Positions 43,981-52,507 of a DNA stretch of 64,000 nucleotides are shown piece by piece (position 1 is the first letter of the stretch; every line of letters begins with the position of its first letter). A model generated the notes under the pieces. That model worked only from the letters and a program-made list of their open reading frames with translations, had not been told where the DNA came from and made no database searches. The DNA comes from Bacteroidales bacterium. Its GTDB lineage: Bacteria > Bacteroidota > Bacteroidia > Bacteroidales > UBA932. Location of the stretch: positions 1 to 64,000 of the forward strand of contig JAGBVU010000024.1 of NCBI GenBank assembly GCA_017630155.1, in the 5' to 3' direction. The position numbers and the translations under genes were made by a program.

Positions 43981-45000
43981 TTAACAACAGTTTTTACTAC
44001 AATCCCTGCAATTTGAAAACTCCCCTCTGAGGCGTTTCTCGACAAGATTTTCCATCCTCTCCCTCAATTCTGCATTAGAAATTTTTTCAAGCACCGAATA
44101 GGCAAATGCCATCTGTTGGAGAAGTCTCGCCTCATTTACCGGAATACCCCTTGAGCGGAGGTAGAAGAGTTCGTTCTCATCCAGACGCCCGATAGTGGCT
44201 CCATGTGAACATTTTACATCATCTGCATATATCTCCAGCTGAGGCTGAGTATTGATCTTTGCCTTCTGAGAGAGGAGAAGATTGTGGTTTGCCTGATATG
44301 CATCAATCTTCTGGGCATCCTGCTTCACATAGATAATGCCAGAGAAATTGCCTTTTGCCTCATTGTCCAGAATCCCTTTGTAGAGCTGGCTGCTAGTGCA
44401 ATTGGGGACATTGTGGTTCATCTGCACAGTGTTGGAAACCTCCTGATGACCATCCACCAGATAGAGGCCACTGAGATCCACATCAGCGTGCTCACCATTG
44501 ATATCCACAGTCACTTTATTGTCAATGTTCCCGCCATGAAGGGTAAGGAATGACATTTTTAGCGAAGAATCAGCACCTGCCTTAATATTGAATCTAGTGT
44601 TGTGAACCGCATCGTTGTGTTCATTCTGCATCACTACTATCTCCACCATCGCCCTATCCTCAAGATGCACCTCCACCTCTTCATCTGTCACAAACTTGTC
44701 CATGGTGAATGTGTGGGAGCAAAGGAGCAGCCTTGCCTGCGATCCCTCTCCGAAATGGAGTGTATTTTTATAGGCAATCTCCAATGGAGAACCCTCTGTC
44801 CTGACACTTATAACCTGGAGAATATCCTCCATCACCTGCCCCTTTTCAAGGGAGATGGAGAAAGGTGTAGTGGTACCCTGTACGCCGCCATTGACGATGA
44901 AGAGCTGCCTGGTCCCTTTCATGGGGACACGGCATCTGAACTGCTCTGTCAATGGAGACTCAGGTGCGTATATATAATTCAACTCTCCCATACTAACCAT
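43981..45000 (-). CDS. sufD: Fe-S cluster assembly protein SufD
   Basis: A 339-residue SufD, partner of SufB in the SufBC2D scaffold that builds Fe-S clusters. The beta-helix core is recognisable (KINTQPQLEIYADDVKCSHGATIGRLDENELFYLRSRGI). It ends in a short Cys-rich tail (NCRDCSKNCC), which is not usual for SufD. The first ATG (45000) overlaps sufC by 8 bp; an ATG at 44991 would give a 1-bp gap. Confidence 0.93.
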   Translation of the reverse strand: MVSMGELNYIYAPESPLTEQFRCRVPMKGTRQLFIVNGGVQGTTTPFSISLEKGQVMEDILQVISVRTEGSPLEIAYKNTLHFGEGSQARLLLCSHTFTMDKFVTDEEVEVHLEDRAMVEIVVMQNEHNDAVHNTRFNIKAGADSSLKMSFLTLHGGNIDNKVTVDINGEHADVDLSGLYLVDGHQEVSNTVQMNHNVPNCTSSQLYKGILDNEAKGNFSGIIYVKQDAQKIDAYQANHNLLLSQKAKINTQPQLEIYADDVKCSHGATIGRLDENELFYLRSRGIPVNEARLLQQMAFAYSVLEKISNAELRERMENLVEKRLRGEFSNCRDCSKNCC

Positions 45001-45736
45001 TGATTAGCCAGTCGTAACCCCTCTGTTCAACCTCCAGTGCAAGCTCCTTACCGGCAGTTTTGATAATTTGTCCTTTGTAGAGGATGTGAACCACATCCGG
45101 CACGATATAGTCGAGCAATCTCTGATAGTGCGTAATCACGATAAACGCATTGTCGGGTCTTTTGAGATTGTTGACACCTGTAGCCACTATTCTGAGGGCA
45201 TCCACATCAAGACCGCTGTCGGTCTCATCAAGTATGGCAAGTCTTGGCTCAAGCATAGCCATCTGGAAGATCTCATTTCTCTTCTTCTCACCTCCTGAAA
45301 AGCCCACATTTACCCCACGTGACGAAAATGAGCTGTCCATACCCACGATAGCCATCTTCTCCCTCATCAGTTTGAGGAATTGGGCCGAGGTCAAAGGCTC
45401 CAAACCTTTTTGTTTCCTATGCTCATTTACAGCACTTTTCATAAAGTTCACGTTTGATACTCCAGGAATTTCAATAGGATATTGGAATCCGAGGAAAACA
45501 CCCGCCCAAGATCTCTCTTCTGGACTGAGTTCCAGCAGATTATGGCCATCAAGAACCACTTCACCCTCTGTTACCTCGAAAGTATCGCGTCCGGCAAGCA
45601 CCGAAGAGAGAGTGGATTTGCCAGAACCGTTAGGCCCCATAATAGCGTGAATTTCACCCTCTTTAACATTTAAGTTAATCCCTCTTAATATCTCTTTTTC
45701 CCCTACTTTTGCGTGAAGATTTTTAATTGTCAGCAT
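44993..45736 (-). CDS. sufC: Fe-S cluster assembly ATPase SufC
   Basis: A 247-residue ABC-type ATPase that drives SufBCD. Walker A GPNGSGKSTL, signature FSGGEKKRNEIFQMAML and Walker B LAILDETDSGLD are intact. I chose the ATG at 45736 because GGAGGG lies 8 nt before it, a rare clear Shine-Dalgarno here; an ATG at 45751 is less likely. The start overlaps the pnuC stop by 7 bp, so translation is probably coupled. Confidence 0.96.
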   Translation of the reverse strand: MLTIKNLHAKVGEKEILRGINLNVKEGEIHAIMGPNGSGKSTLSSVLAGRDTFEVTEGEVVLDGHNLLELSPEERSWAGVFLGFQYPIEIPGVSNVNFMKSAVNEHRKQKGLEPLTSAQFLKLMREKMAIVGMDSSFSSRGVNVGFSGGEKKRNEIFQMAMLEPRLAILDETDSGLDVDALRIVATGVNNLKRPDNAFIVITHYQRLLDYIVPDVVHILYKGQIIKTAGKELALEVEQRGYDWLING

Positions 45737-46383
45737 TTTGTTTCCCTCCATTCTTTTTTCCAGGTATTGAAACCCAGAATGGCATTCATCCAGTACAAAG
45801 CACTTACTATAGGCATAAATACCAGACCTGCCGAAACGTATAATATAATGTTAGTAGTATTTACAATAATCCAAGCTCCCCAGCAGTCAAGCTTCTTCTG
45901 AGCAGACAGATACTGGGCAGTAAACATAGCACCCATAACACAGGCATCCAGGAATGGCCTGCGTGCAGGGGGGAATACTTCCGGAAACTGGCCCGAAATC
46001 CATTGCATGAAGAATCCCCACGCCACTGTGAAGAGGACAATTCCTCCCACGAACATAAGGCGCTCCCTGTTGTTGAGAACAGTGACCTTGAGTTCCCTCT
46101 TCTTATTCTCCTCATCCTTGGCCGGATGGGTCCAGCGATAGTGTCCGAGGATGGTAAAACCAAGAGATATGGGCTGAAGAAGCATACTTGAGTAAAGGTG
46201 CTTCTGGATGAACATGGTAAAGAGCAATATTGCGTAAATATAGCCGAACCAAAAGTTGATACTCTTACCCCTTCCGGCCAAAAACACATTTGTTAAACCA
46301 AATAATACTGAGACCAGTTCAAGCAAACTGACCCCAACGCCTCCAAGGGTAAAAATTATAAAGTCTGTACTTAGTATTCCCAT
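45730..46383 (-). CDS. pnuC: PnuC-family vitamin transporter
   Basis: A 217-residue membrane protein with about seven hydrophobic segments. LLELVSVLFGLTNVFLAGRG near the start and ILGHYRWTHP (about 78-87) are typical of PnuC. PnuC proteins take up nicotinamide riboside by facilitated diffusion; some Bacteroidota relatives (PnuT, PnuX) carry thiamine or riboflavin. The position inside a suf operon gives no direct clue to substrate, although a ThiL-like gene is divergent from sufB. The stop overlaps sufC and the start is 7 nt after sufB. Confidence 0.87.
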   Translation of the reverse strand: MGILSTDFIIFTLGGVGVSLLELVSVLFGLTNVFLAGRGKSINFWFGYIYAILLFTMFIQKHLYSSMLLQPISLGFTILGHYRWTHPAKDEENKKRELKVTVLNNRERLMFVGGIVLFTVAWGFFMQWISGQFPEVFPPARRPFLDACVMGAMFTAQYLSAQKKLDCWGAWIIVNTTNIILYVSAGLVFMPIVSALYWMNAILGFNTWKKEWRETKC

Positions 46384-46390
46384 AATCCCA

Positions 46391-47827
46391 CTATCCTACA
46401 CTGCCCTCCAGAGATACTTGCAGGAGCTTCTGCGCCTCCACTGCAAACTCCATTGGGAGATGGTTAATAACCTCTTTTGTATATCCTCCGATGATAAGAC
46501 CTACCGCATCCTCTGCTGTGATACCCCTCTGGGTACAATAGAACAATTGGTCTTCGCTTATCTTCGAAGTGGTCGCCTCGTGCTCAGTAACAGCAGTCAT
46601 ATTCTGCGAATCCACCACAGGGAAAGTGTGTGCCCCGCACTTGTCTCCAAGGAGGAGCGAGTCACACTGCGAGAAGTTTTTCGCATTGTCCGCACCAGGA
46701 AGGATCTTCACCAGACCACGGTAGCTGTTCTGGCTCTTGCCGGCAGAGATACCCTTGCTCACTATGCGGCTGCGGGTATTCTTTCCGATATGGATCATTT
46801 TGGTACCTGTATCTGCCTGCTGCATATTGTTTGTAACAGCGACAGAGTAGAACTCTGAAATCGAATTGTCACCTTTCAGAATGGTGCTCGGGTATTTCCA
46901 GGTTATTGCGGAGCCGGTCTCCACCTGAGTCCAGAAGAGCTTGCTGTTCACACCAGCGCAAATGCCCCTCTTGGTCACAAAGTTGAAGATACCGCCACGA
47001 CCCTGTGCATCACCCGGATACCAGTTCTGCACTGTAGAGTATTTCACCTCTGCATCATCCATCACCACTATTTCCACCACCGCTGCGTGAAGCTGGTTCT
47101 CATCACGTTGCGGAGCTGTACACCCCTCCAGGTAGCTCACGTATGACCCCTCGTCTGCCACGATAAGGGTCCTCTCGAACTGTCCTGTGCCGCGTGCATT
47201 GATCCTGAAGTAGCTTGAGAGCTCCATCGGACAACGCACCCCTTTGGGAATGTAGCAGAACGATCCGTCAGAGAAAACTGCCGAATTGAGCGCTGAGAAA
47301 TAGTTGTCTCCGATAGGAACAACAGAAGCAAGATACTTTCTCACCAAGTCGCCGTGATCTCTCACAGCTTCTGAGAAAGAGCAGAAAATAATACCTTTCT
47401 CGGCCAAAGACTCTCTAAATGTGGTCTTTACCGATACCGAGTCAAAGACAGCATCCACAGCCATACCCGCCAAAGCCTTCCTCTCATCGAGGGGAATGCC
47501 CAGTTTGTCGAAGGTCGCCATAAGTTCAGGATCGATCTCCTTCACCTCTTCCCTCTTCTTGGGTGCGGCAAAATATATTATGTCCTGGTAATCTATTTCA
47601 GGGATATCCAGATGGGCCCACGTAGGCATCTTCATAGTCTGCCACTTACGGAAGGCCTTCAAACGGAACTCGAGCATCCACTCGGGCTCCTCCTTCTTCG
47701 CAGATATTAACCGGATGATATCCTCATTCAGCCCCTTGGGGATAAACTCCTGCTGGAGAACAGTCTCGAAGCCGTGCTGATACTCATTCTCGGTTACATC
47801 TCTAATTATATCATTTTTTTCACTCAT
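46391..47827 (-). CDS. sufB: Fe-S cluster assembly protein SufB
   Basis: A 478-residue SufB, the scaffold subunit on which Fe-S clusters form. The C-terminal Cys region [10 protein letters not shown], corresponding to the essential Cys near 405 of E. coli SufB, is intact, as is the QNWYPGD core. It is first in sufB-pnuC-sufC-sufD. No sufS or sufE is present in the window. The -7 box is so close to the ATG that the leader would be only a few bases. Confidence 0.96.
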   Translation of the reverse strand: MSEKNDIIRDVTENEYQHGFETVLQQEFIPKGLNEDIIRLISAKKEEPEWMLEFRLKAFRKWQTMKMPTWAHLDIPEIDYQDIIYFAAPKKREEVKEIDPELMATFDKLGIPLDERKALAGMAVDAVFDSVSVKTTFRESLAEKGIIFCSFSEAVRDHGDLVRKYLASVVPIGDNYFSALNSAVFSDGSFCYIPKGVRCPMELSSYFRINARGTGQFERTLIVADEGSYVSYLEGCTAPQRDENQLHAAVVEIVVMDDAEVKYSTVQNWYPGDAQGRGGIFNFVTKRGICAGVNSKLFWTQVETGSAITWKYPSTILKGDNSISEFYSVAVTNNMQQADTGTKMIHIGKNTRSRIVSKGISAGKSQNSYRGLVKILPGADNAKNFSQCDSLLLGDKCGAHTFPVVDSQNMTAVTEHEATTSKISEDQLFYCTQRGITAEDAVGLIIGGYTKEVINHLPMEFAVEAQKLLQVSLEGSVG

Positions 47828-47834
47828 AAGGGGA

Positions 47835-47842
47835 CAAAGTTA
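47835..47842 (-). promoter_or_regulatory. -7 box of the suf operon
   Basis: TAACTTTG on the minus strand, ending 7 nt before the sufB ATG, which predicts a nearly leaderless mRNA. Confidence 0.55.
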
Positions 47843-47854
47843 CACCTTTTTGGA

Positions 47855-47862
47855 TATTTTTG
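47855..47862 (+). promoter_or_regulatory. -7 box of the ThiL-like gene
   Basis: TATTTTTG on the plus strand, 15 nt before the ATG at 47878, back to back with the suf promoter. Confidence 0.5.
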
Positions 47863-47877
47863 TAAAAATATAAAAAA

Positions 47878-48870
47878 ATGAGGACAGAACTATCATCTAT
47901 CGGCAAAGTTAACGCCATAAACAAACTTTTTGAAGGGACCAAATACACAAATGAACCATCAGTAGCCTTTACCAAAAGGGCTTCTAAGTGTCACGCACAC
48001 TCGGTTCTTCTTGAAGGGGTCGATTACGATCTGGTATATACCCCGCTCAAACACCTCGGATACAAGGCTGTCCTCTCTGTCATAGGAGAAATCTATGCCA
48101 AACTCCACTCTCCCTATTCACTCTCTGTAAAACTCGGACTCTCAAGCAGATTCTGCTTTGAAGATATCCAGGAGCTTTGGAAAGGGATCCTTGCTGCATC
48201 TGAAGAGCACGGGGTGGAACATCTGGCCCTTGACCTCATCCCTTCAGTCAATGGTCTATGCATCAGCCTCTCAGCTGTAGGTGTGCAGAAAGAGAAAATC
48301 ATTGCCTCTCTCCCCCAATCGAAAAACATGGACCTCATCTGCCTCACAGGTGACGTAGGTGCCGCATATATGGGACTGCATGTACTCGAAAGGGAGAAAG
48401 CTGCTTTCATCAAAAGCAAAGAGAAAGAGATGAAGCCTCAGATGGGCAAATACAAATATATCCTCGAATCGTACCTCAGCCCACAGATCAAGCCGGAGAT
48501 TCTGGAACGCTTCTTCGAAGACAAAATCTACCCTGCAAAAGGTTACTTCGTCACCAAAGGGCTCGGCTCCGCAATACTTCAACTCACACAAGATACAGGC
48601 TTCGGCGCCAAAGTGTACCTTGAGAGACTGCCCATCTCATCACGCACCTTCGCCATGGCAGAAGAGATCAACATGGATGCCATTACAGCTGCTATGAATG
48701 GTGGTGATGACTATAAATTCATCTTCACCATCCCTATCGAGAAACACGAGGAGATGCTCAGGGACTTCCAAGACTACGATATAATAGGACATCTGGCCCA
48801 GCCTGAAGTGGGTGCGGCACTTGTCACCCCGGAAGGGGCAGAGATCCCCATCCACGCCCAGGGGTTCTAG
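47878..48870 (+). CDS. ThiL-like (AIR synthase-related) protein lacking catalytic motifs
   Basis: A 330-residue protein with the length and order of thiamine-monophosphate kinase: LLEGVDYDLVYTPLKHLGYKA (about 44-64), LTGDVGAAYMGLHVLEREKA (about 158-177), GGDDYKFIFTIP near the C-terminus and a final HAQGF. The Mg/ATP motifs of ThiL are gone. GDDAA near residue 30 is RASKCHAHS; the NLSD segment is VIGEIYA; GGDTT is LALDLI; DLSDGL is FVTKGLGSA. The fold is thus probably kept without kinase chemistry. It may be a regulatory pseudoenzyme, or bind another ligand. The reading frame is intact with normal codon use, so it is not a decaying pseudogene. Confidence 0.75.
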   Translation: MRTELSSIGKVNAINKLFEGTKYTNEPSVAFTKRASKCHAHSVLLEGVDYDLVYTPLKHLGYKAVLSVIGEIYAKLHSPYSLSVKLGLSSRFCFEDIQELWKGILAASEEHGVEHLALDLIPSVNGLCISLSAVGVQKEKIIASLPQSKNMDLICLTGDVGAAYMGLHVLEREKAAFIKSKEKEMKPQMGKYKYILESYLSPQIKPEILERFFEDKIYPAKGYFVTKGLGSAILQLTQDTGFGAKVYLERLPISSRTFAMAEEINMDAITAAMNGGDDYKFIFTIPIEKHEEMLRDFQDYDIIGHLAQPEVGAALVTPEGAEIPIHAQGF

Positions 48871-48913
48871 TCTTCCGGTCGCCCTAAACCTGTTAGGGGA
48901 TCCACACGGCAAA

Positions 48914-49066
48914 ACGGGCACAAAAACGGCCATTTCCATGCCCAAACCACCAAAAAAAGAGAGAACGGGCACGAAAACCGCCATTTCCATGCCCAAACCA
49001 CCTGAAAAACACCAAACGGGCACGAAAACCCACTATTTTGTGCCCAAAATGAGAATAACCGCCACC
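48914..49066. repeat. Three tandem 51-bp hairpin repeats
   Basis: ACGGGCAC starts at 48914, 48965 and 49016, an exact 51-bp period. The first two units share GCCATTTCCATGCCCAAACC; the third diverges in the middle but ends TGTGCCC. In each unit GGGCA pairs with TGCCC around 16-18 nt. It fills most of the 263-bp gap before the fucosidase gene. Because 51 is a multiple of 3, open frames run through on both strands, but I do not regard them as genes. Confidence 0.75.
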
Positions 49067-49133
49067 GTCAACCAACAAGAAGCACACCCCCCCCGACTTG
49101 TTCAGGGGCCTTAATTCTATAGCACACCACACC

Positions 49134-50432
49134 ATGAAGCGACTAATGACCCTCACCCTAATCCTTGCCCTTCTGGCCACCTTCACACCGATAACTGCCC
49201 AGACATACAACCCCACTCCGGAAAATCTGAAAGCGCGTCAGGAATTCGCCGACAGCAAATTCGGCATCTTCCTCCATTGGGGCCTCTACAGTATGTTCGC
49301 CCAAGGGGAATGGTACATGAACCGCGGTATAGACAGCAAGGAATACGCCAAAGCGGCAGATGCATTCTACCCTCACCGCTTCGATGCAGAGAGCTGGGTA
49401 TCAGCCATTAAGGCATCGGGGGCCAAATACATCTGCTTCACCTCCCGCCATCATGAGGGTTTCTCTATGTGGGACACCAAACAGTCTGACTACAATATCA
49501 TGAACACCCCTTACGGCCGCGATGTCATCCGCCAACTTGCCGATGAGTGCCACCGCCAGGGGATAAAACTTCACCTCTATTACTCCCATATCGACTGGAC
49601 CCGTGAAGACTACCCTGCCGGACGTACCGGACGTACCACCAAATCATTGGACAATCCCGACTGGAGGGGCTACTACGACTTCATGAACGCCCAGATTACC
49701 GAGCTTCTCACCCAATACGGAGAGATTGGTGCCATCTGGTTTGACGGATGGTGGGACCACGACTCAGACTCCACAGCATTCGACTGGGAACTCCCATACC
49801 AATACGAACTGGTACACCGTCTTCAGCCCGCCTGCCTGGTAGGCAACAATCACCACCAGACACCATTTGAAGGGGAAGATATACAGATCTTCGAACGCGA
49901 CGTCCCTGGCCAGAATAAAGCGGGCCTGTCCGGACAGGAAATCAGCCGTCTACCTCTCGAGACATGTCAGACCATGAACGGAATGTGGGGTTATAAAGTG
50001 GCAGACCAGAACTACAAATCTACCACAGAGCTAATCAGGCTCCTCGTTCAGACCTCCGGCAAAGGGGCTAACCTCCTGCTCAACATCGGCCCTCAGCCAG
50101 ATGGAACTCTCCCAGAAACAGCCCTTGCCCGACTCTCTGATATAGGACAATGGCTTTCTGCCAATGGTGAAGCCATATATGGCACAGAGTCTGGAGGATA
50201 TGCAGATGGTGAAAAAGTGGTCACTACCCGTAAAGGGAACCGCCTATTCATTCACGTGATAGATGAAACAGTCGGCAGCCTCAACATTCCCATCGAGGGG
50301 AAAGTGAAATCGGTAGTTTCATTTGCCGGACAGACCGCACTTGACTATAAGTTCCGTGACGGCCACCTTACTATGGAAGTAATCATCCCAGCGGACACCC
50401 CTGACTACATCATCGAAGTCACCCTCAAATAG
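49134..50432 (+). CDS. Secreted alpha-L-fucosidase, GH29
   Basis: A 432-residue glycoside hydrolase of family 29 with a signal peptide (1-22, ending PITAQ). Family features are GIFLHWGLYSMFAQGEWYM, FTSRHHEGFSMWD and the nucleophile Asp in GAIWFDGWW (about residue 205). A short C-terminal beta domain follows, without a lectin module. It should release terminal L-fucose from glycans in the periplasm or outside. It stands alone: no SusC/SusD pair or fucose-catabolism gene is nearby. The start at 49134 is used; the longer frame adds non-signal residues. Confidence 0.93.
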   Translation: MKRLMTLTLILALLATFTPITAQTYNPTPENLKARQEFADSKFGIFLHWGLYSMFAQGEWYMNRGIDSKEYAKAADAFYPHRFDAESWVSAIKASGAKYICFTSRHHEGFSMWDTKQSDYNIMNTPYGRDVIRQLADECHRQGIKLHLYYSHIDWTREDYPAGRTGRTTKSLDNPDWRGYYDFMNAQITELLTQYGEIGAIWFDGWWDHDSDSTAFDWELPYQYELVHRLQPACLVGNNHHQTPFEGEDIQIFERDVPGQNKAGLSGQEISRLPLETCQTMNGMWGYKVADQNYKSTTELIRLLVQTSGKGANLLLNIGPQPDGTLPETALARLSDIGQWLSANGEAIYGTESGGYADGEKVVTTRKGNRLFIHVIDETVGSLNIPIEGKVKSVVSFAGQTALDYKFRDGHLTMEVIIPADTPDYIIEVTLK

Positions 50433-50775
50433 CCCAATCGGAGCCACTAACAAGGCGTTATTATATATGCCGTGGAGAGCGTGTGTTGACTATCTGAATA
50501 GAAAAGACATTCAGAATAATGAGCGAAGCGAATGTCCTCTTCAGAGGACCGGCCGAAGCCTGTGTGTTTGACGAAGGCAAATACGGCAAAGGCGGGAGGC
50601 CGTGCATCCGTCTTCCTCAAATAGCCCAATCGGAGCCACTAACAAGGCATCATCAGACGCCCCGCAGAGCCCATGTGTTTGCGGAGCAAGTCCTCTTCAG
50701 AGGACCGGCCGGAGCCTGTGTATTTGCGGAGCAAATACGGCAAAGGCGGGAGGTCGTGCATCCGTCCCCCTAAGG
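50423..50775. repeat. Imperfect tandem duplication after the fucosidase gene
   Basis: The segment starting in the last codons of the fucosidase gene (CCTCAAATAGCCCAATCGG) recurs 192 bp later at 50615, and GTCCTCTTCAGAGGACCGGCC, AAATACGGCAAAGGCGGGAGG and GTGCATCCGTC recur in order; the second copy is about 38 bp shorter. A hairpin GACATTC/GAATGTC (50508-50538) is only in copy 1. No coding frame is credible in the 496-bp gap. Confidence 0.75.
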
Positions 50776-50792
50776 GGGACCTAAGGGGGGTC
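50763..50792. repeat. GTCCCCC hairpin repeat, second copy
   Basis: GTCCCCCTAAGGGGGAC followed by CTAAGGGGGGTCAT is the inverted counterpart of 4-34, where the same hairpin and GGGGGGTCAT occur on the opposite strand. Confidence 0.65.
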
Positions 50793-50793
50793 A

Positions 50794-50814
50794 TAAAAAA
50801 AGAGGCACCCCTCT
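50794..50814 (-). terminator. Terminator of tyrS-rbfA-permease operon
   Basis: On the minus strand AGAGG-ggtg-CCTCT is followed by seven T residues. It lies about 115 nt beyond the permease stop codon. The region 50815-50928 between them is AT-rich and shows no other feature. Confidence 0.65.
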
Positions 50815-50928
50815 GCTACAACAGGTACCCCTTCTTTGTGTACTAAAACCTAAACCTATTACATAGATGCAGACCGATGCATTTTCGTTGCACCGGAATC
50901 AAAAAAAAATTTAAAAATTTCTGAAATT

Positions 50929-52146
50929 TTAATTTTTCGACAGGAGTTTAGGCAAAACTTTCCAGGCTGGGAGTGCCGTAATGACAAATCCGACAAATGA
51001 AACCCCCACAATGGTAATCACGACATCCACCCAGTTCACTACCACCGGATAACTTGTCACAATAAAACTCCCCGGCATCTTAATAACACCAAAGTACTGC
51101 TGTATATAACAGAGAATCACCCCTAGAACCACACCGCAAAGCATACCCAGGAAGGTTATCAGCCACCCCTCCAGAGCAAAGACATTCCTGATTAGAGAGT
51201 GTGATGCCCCCATACTTCCAAGGGTCTGTATATCATCACTCTTCTCAATAATAAGCATTGTGAGTGAGCCAAAAACATTGCACGACACCACTATAATGAT
51301 GAAAAGCAGAATCATATAGATTGCCACCTTTTCGTATGTCATCATCTTGTAGATGGTCTCATTTTGCTGATAACGGTTCTTGACCAGATACCCATCTCCA
51401 AGGGCCTGCTCAAGATCCCTCTGCAAAGCCCCGACATCCTCTCCTTCCTGTACAATTATCTCAAGCGATGAGACCTCTGCGTCCCCTCCAAGGAGCGATC
51501 TGGCCTTATCAATAGGGACGAAAACGAAATTATTCTCAGTATCCTGGTCTCCCTTGATGATTCCGGAAGGGAAAAGTATCTCTTTTGAGAGCGATGCCAT
51601 GGGATTTACCATTGAGACCTCTGCCCCTCTGAGAGGGTAATATATCTCAAGAGGGTCTAAAAAACGGGTTCTCAGCCCCAGTTTACGGGCCATCCCCCTC
51701 CCCACCACAGCGTGGTCAACCCCCAGTTGGGTAAGGGCAAACTCACCCTCCACAACACTCTCTGCCAGATGGGGCTTGGAGAGATAAACCGAATCAACCC
51801 CTTTCAGCACTGCCACACTCTGCCTCCCTGCATAAGTGAGGAATACGTTCTCTTCCAGCACTTCAGAGACCGAAGCTACCCTTCCGTCTCCCCATATCCG
51901 GGCAAAACCATCCCCTTCAGGGACAAAAAACTTCCCTCTGGCAGGCTCCACTACCAGATCTGCCTCATAGGTGCTGTAAATCCCCTTTACAAGGGACTCA
52001 AAGCCATTGTAAACAGAAAGGACCACTACAAGTGCAGTGGTCCCTATCGCTATTCCTACCGCACTTATAAGCGAAATGATATTAATCACATTGTGTGACT
52101 TCTTCGCGAAAAGATATCGCTTCGCAATGAAAAACGGCAGGTTCAT
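50929..52146 (-). CDS. FtsX-like ABC permease (LolC/LolE type)
   Basis: A 405-residue inner-membrane protein with four hydrophobic segments: one at the N-terminus (about 20-45), then a large periplasmic domain and three near the C-terminus (about 275-395). It starts FFIAKRYLFAKKSHNVINIIS, the typical LolC/E opening. These proteins, with a LolD ATPase, extract lipoproteins from the inner membrane for delivery to the outer membrane. No LolD gene is adjacent. It is third in the operon, 15 nt after rbfA. Confidence 0.88.
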   Translation of the reverse strand: MNLPFFIAKRYLFAKKSHNVINIISLISAVGIAIGTTALVVVLSVYNGFESLVKGIYSTYEADLVVEPARGKFFVPEGDGFARIWGDGRVASVSEVLEENVFLTYAGRQSVAVLKGVDSVYLSKPHLAESVVEGEFALTQLGVDHAVVGRGMARKLGLRTRFLDPLEIYYPLRGAEVSMVNPMASLSKEILFPSGIIKGDQDTENNFVFVPIDKARSLLGGDAEVSSLEIIVQEGEDVGALQRDLEQALGDGYLVKNRYQQNETIYKMMTYEKVAIYMILLFIIIVVSCNVFGSLTMLIIEKSDDIQTLGSMGASHSLIRNVFALEGWLITFLGMLCGVVLGVILCYIQQYFGVIKMPGSFIVTSYPVVVNWVDVVITIVGVSFVGFVITALPAWKVLPKLLSKN

Positions 52147-52161
52147 CTATGTATGTTTTAA

Positions 52162-52506
52162 TTACTTCTTAAGAAGCTCATCGATGCGCTCCACATAATC
52201 AAGGGAGTCATCGAGGGTAAAAATCAACTCAGGAACTATCCTCAATTGCTTTGCCACTATCCTTCCAAGCTCACCACGGAGAGATTTTGAAGACTCCTCG
52301 ATGGTCTTCATCACCTGTGGTGCCTTTGATGAGGGGAAGATGCTCAGATATGCCCTAGCAACAGCCAAATCGGGACTAATCTTTACACCACTCACTGTGA
52401 CCAATGCTCCATCAAACGCTGCCATCCCCTTGGCACGGATTATCTCCGCAAGGTGGCGCTGAAGCTCTTTGGCCACTTTCAGTTGTCTTGTGCTTTCGCC
52501 TTCCAT
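52162..52506 (-). CDS. rbfA: 30S ribosome-binding factor A
   Basis: A 114-residue KH-fold protein for late 30S maturation. TRQLKVAKELQRHLAEII at the start, VTVSGVKISPDLAVARAYLSIFP in the middle and a C-terminal LDDSLDYVERIDELLKK are typical of RbfA. The ATG at 52506 is one base after the tyrS stop; a TTG at 52515 is less likely. Confidence 0.95.
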   Translation of the reverse strand: MEGESTRQLKVAKELQRHLAEIIRAKGMAAFDGALVTVSGVKISPDLAVARAYLSIFPSSKAPQVMKTIEESSKSLRGELGRIVAKQLRIVPELIFTLDDSLDYVERIDELLKK

Positions 52507-52507
52507 A

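Noticed and set aside
48914..49066. CRISPR array
   Set aside because: Three units with no unique spacers of constant length, hairpins spanning what would be spacer, and no cas genes in the window.
48640..49114. Open frames on both strands through the 51-bp repeats
   Set aside because: They stay open only because 51 is a multiple of three; products are repeats of one short peptide and begin inside the ThiL-like gene.
49134..50432. Fucosidase as part of a glycan-utilisation cluster
   Set aside because: No transporter, regulator or other glycosidase is adjacent; the neighbours are housekeeping genes.
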